Assembly: GCF_003576645.1 (NCBI RefSeq)
Contig: NC_044925.1
Coordinates: 1,014,515-1,078,514, forward strand
Reading direction: 5' to 3'
DNA length: 64,000 bases
Source of the DNA: Ipomoea triloba
Taxonomy: Eukaryota > Streptophyta > Magnoliopsida > Solanales > Convolvulaceae
Position numbers and translations under genes: made by a program. This document shows, in pieces, positions 56,859-64,000 of this stretch; the stretch's first letter is position 1; each line of letters starts with the position of its first letter. The notes under the pieces are model-generated. The model had not been told where the DNA came from and searched no databases. It worked only from the letters and a program-made list of their open reading frames with translations.

Positions 56859-58770
56859 CTATTTTTTATTTTGGAAAATGCTTCTTACCTCTCCTGAATT
56901 TCCCTTCCTATATTTTCGGGCCACATGATATGGTTTCCATTTATTGGGTGTTCATTAATTGGTTGATCCAGCACTAATTCAAAAAGAAAATTTAGTAGCA
57001 AATCAAGTAATGTCACATCATGAGAAATAGATTAATTGGAGGGAAAAATAGGAGGGACATTTATCATTACTCTTTTATTTATAGTACGTAGTAGACGCTG
57101 CTAGTGGTTTTGAAATGCTCAATGCCCTTCCATGCACGTGTGTGAGCCGCCGATCATTTTTGATAGGCTCTAAACAACACACATAAAAGAAGAAAGTGAG
57201 AAAGAAGAGTGCTAGGGTGTGTCACAACTAAAAGTCTAAATGAATTATATATTCAATGCCTCCTCAAGTGTGTTGGCCAATCACTTTTAACGAACTTTAA
57301 GCAACACTAAGATCATAGTCTCACTTGCATAGGTTGATTCTGCTACCAAATTAAAAAAATATGTTCTACTTTAACTAAAACGCTAAGCTGATAGTTATAG
57401 AGATTGTACATTTATATTTATATATTATATTTTCAACCTGTGGTGGATGAGAATTGCAAATTAAAATTGACTTTATTGTCAAGAATTCATATTATTGATG
57501 GGGATTTCATTGGGCCTTAAGGTCTTATTAGCCACAAGTGATGAGATAATATAATTTTCCTTGAAAAAATGGAAACCGGCCATGATTGAGCTGGTTCTGA
57601 ATACAATACAATGTCAATGTCCGTGCCAACCTGAGGGAACACCTAATAAGCCAATAGACTTAAGTCATCTTGAAGATAAGGTCCAACATTTCAACTTCAA
57701 GAAAAAAATGCCTCTTCTATTTTGCTGACAAAATAAAATCTCCCATCTCAATAATCCTCACATGCATCTCTAACTAATAAGATTATAGAATGATAAATTA
57801 AGATAACTCAACGATTTATTAGATGAAAAGATTAGTATTTGTTGTCCACAAGGAATGATCTCTACAAAATGATAAAAATTTCTATTGTGACTATCAAAAC
57901 TTGATCTTACATTTTTGTCCACAATTTACCACCCAGGAACTGAGCTACTTGTGCAGGCGATTCTCTTCTATTTTAATTAGTATTTACTAATCATTTTATT
58001 ACACATTTTCTTATTTCAATTTTAATTGATTATAGCGAAACAATACTTTTAGCTACTGAATTGTTTCACTTTTAAAATGTTAGTCTCTATAAGTTAATTT
58101 AAACAAATTTAGCCCCTTAATTATTCATAACGTTTCACTTTTAGTCCCTAAGGTTATATAATAAAATTATCAAATTCGAATAACATATGAGGTTATTTTT
58201 ATTATTTATAATCAATGAATTTAAAAATGATGCTCATATAGAAAATGTTGTTTCAAAAAAAAAAAAAAAAAACTAATAGAAAATGAGTTTAAATTATTAG
58301 ATTATCCCCTAAAATATTATTTAGCATATTACTGAAATCTATTATTTAGTAAGAATATAATACTTCATATTAACTTATTTGGTTCAGAGTTATCTTTTTG
58401 TAAAAGAAAATATTCTTTTAATGCCCTTAATAAACACAAACACACGTGTGTGTGTGAAAAGTTAAAATTTTCATAATAGATTATCAAGCTAAGGTTATCT
58501 TACATTATCAAAAGTATAGAAGCTAATCAAATAAATTTTCATAGTAGATTATGAAGGTTATTTTATTGTACCAAAAGTATAGAAGCTAATCAAATTATCA
58601 AATTACCTTGTACAGAAAGAACATTTGGTTCATGAGATGTGAAATTTTTCCAGATAATAGAGTTACTAATTAAAAAGTAAAGTAATATTACATGAATGTA
58701 AAATTACATTATAGGCATGTTTGGTTAAATTTGTGAGAATATAATATTAATCCACTTGGTAAAAGATTAT
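56859..58770. other. Long stretch with no recognised gene
   Basis: 57100-57960 is moderately complex single-copy-looking DNA without open frames. 58480-58610 has a short duplication (ATAGATTATCAAGCTAAGG.. and ATAGATTATGAAGG.., each followed by AAAAGTATAGAAGCTAATCAA). 58625-58760 has MITE-like TTTGGTT words. Confidence 0.4.
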
Positions 58771-58772
58771 GG

Positions 58773-59224
58773 GCATGTTTGGTTATTGGCAGATCCGCCA
58801 ACTTTGACGTTTTGACCAAAAGTAACCGTTTGGTTAGCAGCGGTTTGGAGCAGCGGTTTGCTCCAAACCGCTGAAATTCCAAACGCTGCTATGAGCAGCG
58901 TTTGGGTTGGCGTTTTGAGGAAGAAAATTTTTCTTCCCCAAAACACCCTCCATTTTATTTTATAAAAAAAATAAATTAATTAATATGGTTAGAATGCCTG
59001 AGGCTTCTTTAATTAAAGAAAGGCTTCTTTACCCATCCGATGTGAGATACTTACGATGTGGGATCTTTTGATCCCACATCTTTACAGTTTTTTTTTTTTT
59101 AGTTTTTTTTTTGTTTTATTATTATTATTACGAAGTATTATTATATATATACCCTTTTGGTCATTTTACATGTTAACCGCTAATCTAAACAGCTAATTTG
59201 ATAACCGTCTTTTTAACCAAACAT
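58773..59224. mobile_element. hAT-like MITE, CATGTTTGGTTA ends
   Basis: GCATGTTTGGTTATTGG at the left, TTTTTAACCAAACATAG at the right. The left subterminal region is a dense inverted-repeat cluster of AGCAGCGGTTTG/CAAACCGCTG and CAAACGCTGCT/AGCAGCGTTTG. Confidence 0.65.
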
Positions 59225-59248
59225 AGATACACACATGTATATGTGTGC

Positions 59249-59402
59249 TTTTTTTTTTTTTCGAATACTACTAACTCTATTAGAATGCACTATCTGTTCA
59301 TAACTACTTTCTCAACCTATTGAAGCACAAGAGTCAATATTGCCTCCACTGAGGCTCGAACAATGGAAGGGTTTGATGCCACTGGACCACAAGGTCCTTG
59401 GC
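59249..59402 (-). mobile_element. tRNA-derived SINE, full length, perfect 8-bp TSD
   Basis: On the minus strand it runs from GCCAAGGACCTTGTGGTCC to a poly-A (T run at 59249-59260). TGGTCCAGTGG is a box A-like text and TGTTCGAGCCTC a box B-like text, in tRNA-promoter order and spacing. The body matches the 39.1 kb SINE. ATGTGTGC flanks both ends (59241-59248 and 59403-59410). 154 bp. This is the best reference copy in the window; fragments lie at 4409, 5896, 22225, 24741, 39066 and 41920. Confidence 0.92.
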
Positions 59403-59544
59403 ATGTGTGCGTTTTTTAAACAATAAAAATGAAAAACCTATGTAATGACATTAATTACCTTAAATAACCTTAAAATATGATATGACAATAATGTCAGGTT
59501 AATTACTTCGATTATCTATAATAACTTAAACAAAATAAGATTAT

Positions 59545-59854
59545 GGCCTGTTTGGTAAAGTAGTTAGCAACCAATTTTGATTTATTTGATCACCATTAGC
59601 TATTTGACTTGGTTAAAAAATTAATATAAGTGTATTATTAATCAATTTTTTGTAATTCTAAAATGCAAAAATTCAAAAAGATGCTCAAAGTAACTTTTTC
59701 AATTAGCTTTTTGAGAAAATAAATTATATAAAGCAGCTAACAACTAATTTACCAAACATCTTCTTACAATCAGCTAATGTTATCAACTAGTTATACCCTC
59801 TAACCAATCAGTTAACAGTTATCAACTAACAGTCATTTACCAAATAGGGCATAT
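59545..59854. mobile_element. hAT-like MITE, second GCCTGTTTGGTAAA copy
   Basis: GGCCTGTTTGGTAAAGTAG at the left and, inverted, GCCCTATTTGGTAAATGAC at the right, with AGCTAA and GTTAACAGTTATC words in the arms. Related to 55176-55484 but diverged. Confidence 0.7.
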
Positions 59855-60576
59855 GTATAATTATGTTCACATTCTCTTTAAATGTGTGAATATAATGTGG
59901 TTGTTTTAATACCTTAAATTAAATGCTTCAATTCCCAATATTTTTTTCTCTAAAAGGTTGAATCCCAACTCCTGAGTCTCAACACCCCAAACAGACAGAG
60001 TATTTGGGCGAGTGTAGATCACGATAATTTAGTAACTCAGCAGACATGATCAAATACCAATGGGCACAATGATCTGTTCACTTTAAACATAACATCAACA
60101 CTATTATTGTCGAATTTGAAACCTCGATCTCTTGCCCTAAATGACCCCGACATTTTTTTCTTCATAAGGAGTAGTCTCTTTTATAGTCAAATCATATTAC
60201 ACAAGGCTAGGATAAATTTTGTCCCTACAACGTGGTCCATTCTTGAAATAATGTAACATCCTCAGCATATATAAAGTCTTGGCTTTAAATATCAAGGGTC
60301 TGTATTGAACGTATTAGTGACAATTGTTCCTCATCAGGCCACGTAATTGTCCTTGTGGAGGGTAGTACATTTTAGGCGGCAGAAGTGTTTTTCCTTGCTT
60401 GACAAATGAACCTTAATCCAAGGATCTGGTCTACCCATTCGTGAAGTCAAATTCCTGGACCCTTAAGGTCCTTTCACTCCTTTGTCCTTGACTAACTACA
60501 ACATATATGGTTCAGAAAATAAATTTTATACAAATAAAAATCTTATTTCAAAGAAAATGAAATAGGTAAAGAATAT
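59855..60576. other. No gene recognised
   Basis: Single-copy-looking sequence without open frames. A remnant of an older element cannot be excluded. Confidence 0.35.
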
Positions 60577-61570
60577 TGAAATTATTCTTAGGTACAGCAT
60601 AACTTGAATTAATAGAATCAGATATTGTTGAGCAGATGCCGGTAAAGGGCCAACTCTAGTACTTATGGATGAGGGATTGTGGGCAGAGGTAGATAAAAGT
60701 TCCTAAGAGCTAAGTCCAGCACCCAGCCTGTTTCGAATAATGTGATGATAGTCTATAAGTAAGGAAATAAGTTGCGTCTTTGCTATTAGCTATAGTTTTT
60801 GACGTGAGTGGTAAGCGTTTGATCCTAACAGGAATTTTGACGATTTAACAAGTTTTTGAAAATGAGTTTTGTACTGGTTAGTGTTGTTCGAGAAGGAAAA
60901 GCAAATAGTCAAATATGTAGAAATATATAGTAAAAGACACCAGGAACAACACATTTGTTTACCTAATTTAGAATAACTACTCATACATCTGCGAGGTTCC
61001 CAACTCGACAAGTGCTCAATCTGCTAACATTTTTCCAAGTACAAATTAAATAACGGTAAGGTAAAGATAGTACCAAATGTCCACCGAATTCATGTAAGAC
61101 CCATCATGTCATAGACTCAAGAAAATGAAGCCAACAAGCAAGATATTCTAGAAATATGCAAGAATCACATAATTAAACAATTTTTCACAAGATATAATTA
61201 ACAATTTAAGTCAACTCACTCTAATATCAAATGAAATTATTCTTAGCTACTTCGTAACTTGGATTAATAGAATTAGACACTGATGATTTCACAAGTTATT
61301 GAAAATCAATTCGGTACTAGCTAGTGTTGTTCTAGAATGAGAATTAGATAGTCAAATACGCATAAATATAAAGTAGTAAAAGACACAAGGAACAACACAT
61401 TTATTTACGCATTTCAAAGTAACAACTACATCTGCAGGCTCCCAACTCGGAAGTGGCCCAATCTACTAACACTATTCCAAATACATAATTACATAATGGT
61501 AATATAAAGAGTATTAAGAATATAATCAACCGGATTTATGTAAGATCCATCTTAGAATCAAGACTAATTG
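60577..61570. repeat. Diverged tandem duplication of retroelement-like sequence
   Basis: 60577-60640 plus 60835-61140 aligns with 61228-61570. Shared text includes TGAAATTATTCTTAG, TAGTGTTGTTC, AAAAGACAC(C/A)AGGAACAACA, TTCCCAACTCG/CTCCCAACTCG and ATGTAAGA(C/T)CCATC. Identity is modest. The style (GGAACAACACATTTATTTACG) resembles the leader of plant copia-type LTRs, but no borders were found. The frame at 60790-61011 is not a gene. Confidence 0.6.
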
Positions 61571-61982
61571 GATTGGTGTTGAGCAACTCATGTCAAAACG
61601 AGACTCTCTATTGAACAAAGCCATCACAAAGTCTTTTTACATGAATCGTCACAACGCCTAATAACATCTTGAACTATGGCGAGAATCACTACAAGCATAG
61701 TATAAATTTCTATCACTTTTTCCCTAGGAAGAATAAGCAATGCAATTTATTTAGAATACTAATAAGATCAATTGGTTTAAACTTCTTTTCTTTTTTAGAT
61801 GAATTAACTACGATCGAATTCCTCACAGAATGGCTCAAAATGTAACACGAAATCTTGAGCATGATCAAATTAAAGATGCCTTAGCTCTAGTATTTGGACC
61901 GAATGTCATGGGCTTTTCTTGTTGCCTTTATATAATTAGTTTACAAAATAATGTAAGTTTGTATACAAGAGTAAATATAATA
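61571..61982. other. No gene recognised
   Basis: Short words only. Confidence 0.35.
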
Positions 61983-62480
61983 ATGTTTTGAGTGGTAATA
62001 ATATTGATGAATATATTGAGAACGGGTTCGGAAAAAATCAACCTGAGGAGACGGGTCAAGGCAATCCGAGCCAATCTTCGAGGCCGGCCCCAATGGTCGC
62101 GGCCTCGTGCACCGAAAGCTAGCCCATGCCCTTGGCGCTCGGCCTCAAGCGGCCAAGGCCGAGCTGAGCTTGGCCTCGAGACACTAAGGTGGTGCTCAGC
62201 GCTCGGCCTCAAACGGCCAAGGCCAGGTTCGGTGCTTAGCCTCGAGTGGCCAAGGCCGAGGCCAGGTGTAACGTGTGAACGTGGTCAAAATGGCACTAAC
62301 CGCCCACCCTTTTCTCGAGGGCAGTTACAAGGCAAGCATGGTATAAATTTCATCATTTGTCTTGTTAAGACATCATCACAATCTGTCTTGTAATCACATT
62401 ACACAAGTTATTAATACTAGACTTTTTGCCTCTTGAAGCTTCAATACTTTGTCTTTACGATTTATCACTTATCCCCAAAT
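61983..62480 (+). other. GC-rich LTR-like island
   Basis: 62040-62275 is a sharp GC-rich island with GCTCGGCCTCAAGCGGCCAA repeated three times in variant form (62138, 62208, 62236). A TATAAATTT at 62342 and a TCTTGTTAAGACATCATC leader follow. This looks like U3-TATA-R of an LTR, but TG/CA borders, a partner LTR and a target duplication were not found. The opposing frames at 61928-62393 arise from the GC-rich repeat. Confidence 0.45.
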
Positions 62481-62659
62481 TAATTAATTCCATCAAATAT
62501 AATTTCTATCAATCATATCAATATAATTATACACTAGTATTCATTGATTGACTAATCTTAGCTTCATTGTGTTTTAACCCAAATCAGCATTAATTGTACT
62601 TTTAAACAATCGCACATTCTATCATGCACTAGGATAGAATTTGAACATAGTCCATCATT
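62481..62659. other. AT-rich spacer
   Basis: Nothing recognised. Confidence 0.35.
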
Positions 62660-62664
62660 TGCAT

Positions 62665-62950
62665 GGTGAATCCTGATCCAGAGTATAACAATCGATAAAC
62701 AAATGTATTGGACCATAGCCTGAAAACAGAATATCATGAAATGGGCCTCTAAAATCTGCCATACTTTTCAGTAGAATTGTTTCTAAATGAGATTTAGGAT
62801 TCATAATATGGTCCACAATATACCAATTGATAAACAATGTATTGGACCATAGCCTGAAAATAGATATTATAAAATGGGCCTCTAAAATCTGCAAATCTGC
62901 ATTAGTTTTCACTAGAATTGTTTCTAAATGATATCATAGCATTCATAGCC
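62665..62950 (-). repeat. About 150-bp tandem duplication 3' of the receptor kinase
   Basis: GATAAACAA(A)TGTATTGGACC, ATAGCCTGAAAA(C/T)AGA and ATGGGCCTCTAAAATCTGC occur at about 62695 and 62828. A third partial ATGAAATGGGCCTCT follows at 62954. It begins about 130 bp past the kinase stop codon, so it may lie in the 3' UTR. Confidence 0.85.
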
Positions 62951-63085
62951 ACCATGAAATGGGCCTCTGTTAAAAATCACTTTACAAAAAAAGTGATACA
63001 TGCACTTGAAACACAAGCCAACTAAAGAGCAAAGAATAAAAAAACTGAAAATAACCAAATCAAAAGCTAACTTCCTTGAGATTGA

Positions 63086-64000
63086 TTATGATGGGCTGTT
63101 TTCTGTTTGAGAGGAAGAATTTGAAGAGGTGTTGTGAGAATGTGAGCTGCTGTTAGTTGAGGATGGCTCAGTGAAGAAAACAATGGTCTCCTGGTTATTG
63201 GCAAACAATTCAAGAGATCTGGGAATAGGGGGAAAGCCCACATCTAAAACTCCTTCAAGAATCTGAGCAACCTGACCCATTGATGGCCTGTGTTTTTCTT
63301 CATCTTGGATGCACCAGAGGGCAACTTTGCAGGTTCTTGATGCCTCATCGATGTCTGCAACCCCCTGCAATCTGGGATCTAGCAGAGTAAGGATGTTACC
63401 TTCCGTGGCTATAGTATTTGCAGCACGAAATGGGAAGAATCTCACTTTCTCGTCCTGAGAAGGCTCTGCGTTTCGCCTTCCTGATATAAGTTCAAAAAGC
63501 ATCATGCCGTAGCTGTAGACATCTGCTTTTGGTGTTATAGCCACTCCTGATATCCATTCTGGTGCAAGATAACCTCTTGTACCTCTCATGGTAGTCAGAA
63601 CCCTGCTAAACTCGCGCCCAACGAGCTTTGCCAGACCAAAATCTGCCACTTTGGGACAGAATTCAGCGTCAAGAAGGATGTTTTCTGGCTTTATGTCACA
63701 GTGTATGATGCAATCCCTGCACTCCTCGTGGAGATAAGCCAGGCCTCTTGCTGTCCCTAATGCAATCTGGAACCTTGTTTTCCAGTCCAAAACAGTGGAC
63801 ATGTTTTCACTAAAAAGATGTGAATCCAGGGAGCCATTTTGCATGAAATTGTAAACCAACAACTTCTTATTGCCTTCAGAGCAAAAACCACGGAGGCGGA
63901 CAAGATTTACATGCTGGATTGTCCCAATTGTGCTCACTTCTGTTCTGAATTGCTTCTCTCCTTGGCTGATGCTTTCGAGCTTCTTCACCGCTATTACAGA
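63086..64000 (-). CDS. G-type lectin S-receptor-like Ser/Thr kinase, C-terminal part (runs off the window)
   Basis: The frame stays open to the right edge, so the start, lectin, PAN and transmembrane parts lie outside. 305 residues are visible, from SVIAVKKLES to a Ser/Asn-rich tail and TAA. Kinase features: the ATP-binding Lys of VIAVKK at residue 6, helix-C Glu at about 21 (FRTEVSTIG), catalytic loop IIHCDIKPENILL at about 98-110, DFG at 120-122, GTRGYLAPEW at 141-150, and a C-lobe Arg in HRPSM at about 237. The Arg before the catalytic Asp is Cys, so it is a non-RD kinase, as in the SD-2/LRK10L classes. Text closely resembles the Arabidopsis At2g19130 type. Known family members sit in the plasma membrane and signal through Ser/Thr phosphorylation, often in defence. 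The annotated start at 63988 would be internal. No intron seen in this part. Confidence 0.95.
   Translation of the reverse strand, partial: SVIAVKKLESISQGEKQFRTEVSTIGTIQHVNLVRLRGFCSEGNKKLLVYNFMQNGSLDSHLFSENMSTVLDWKTRFQIALGTARGLAYLHEECRDCIIHCDIKPENILLDAEFCPKVADFGLAKLVGREFSRVLTTMRGTRGYLAPEWISGVAITPKADVYSYGMMLFELISGRRNAEPSQDEKVRFFPFRAANTIATEGNILTLLDPRLQGVADIDEASRTCKVALWCIQDEEKHRPSMGQVAQILEGVLDVGFPPIPRSLELFANNQETIVFFTEPSSTNSSSHSHNTSSNSSSQTENSPS

Noticed and set aside
59249..59402. tRNA gene on the minus strand
   Set aside because: Box A and B texts are present, but there is no full cloverleaf, and the poly-A tail and target duplication identify a SINE.
61928..62393. Opposing 94- and 133-codon frames in GC-rich DNA
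   Set aside because: Frames on both strands over a repeated GC-rich palindrome; Arg/Pro/Ala-rich text with no family features.
63086..63988. Complete small kinase starting at 63988
   Set aside because: The codon there is GTG, and the frame continues upstream (SVIAVKK) to the window edge, so the kinase N-lobe and receptor part lie outside.

Overview
This is a 64 kb piece of an AT-rich eudicot plant nuclear genome. Three things show this: a spliced R2R3-MYB gene with canonical MYB intron positions, a plant-type lectin-receptor-kinase C-terminus, and a dense mix of plant repeats (Ty1/copia relics, an LTR retrotransposon with long LTRs, Helitrons, MULE-, hAT- and Tourist-type MITEs, tRNA-derived SINEs, long (TA)n tracts). 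Nothing in the sequence fixes the species; an asterid, perhaps Convolvulaceae, is only an impression.

Only two ordinary host genes are supported. A subgroup-2-like R2R3-MYB transcription factor lies at 10130-11174 on the minus strand in three exons. The 3' part of a G-type lectin S-receptor-like kinase with a non-RD kinase domain lies at 63086-64000 on the minus strand and runs off the right edge. A tiny open frame at 28458-28616 carries two CLE-peptide-like motifs, with a third, frame-shifted copy beside it. An auxin response factor (ARF) gene fragment at 20083-20376, with its intron, sits inside a Helitron.

Layout: 1-1151 holds a long inverted-repeat element inserted in a (TA)n tract. 1202-8360 is a block of decayed copia reverse transcriptase copies and associated repeats present two or three times, in which a Tourist MITE and a SINE landed later. 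10-11.7 kb is the MYB locus. 12.1-14.7 kb holds a MULE-like element and a complete minus-strand Helitron. 15.8-17.9 kb is minisatellite. 18.1-22.0 kb has phrase-repeat elements and nested Helitrons with the ARF capture. 22-34 kb is mostly MITEs, a LINE tail, purine-rich repeats and the CLE-like frame. 34-35 kb is a MULE MITE with 9-bp target duplications. 35.08-39.07 kb is one 1.98 kb sequence present twice around a 25-N gap, almost certainly an unmerged contig overlap. 40-43.6 kb holds MITEs and tandem repeats. 43.7-48.9 kb is an internally deleted LTR retrotransposon inserted in (TA)n. 49-55 kb holds more phrase-repeat elements, a 359-N gap and a solo LTR. 55-62 kb holds hAT-like MITEs, a SINE with a perfect target duplication and retroelement relics. 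The receptor kinase closes the window.

The main unexplained pattern is a set of Mutator-like non-autonomous elements. Several share termini built around a GGACCATGGTCC palindrome, and their interiors consist of one short phrase repeated many times, a different phrase in almost every element. Two members have perfect 9-bp target-site duplications. The two host genes do not form a functional unit with each other.
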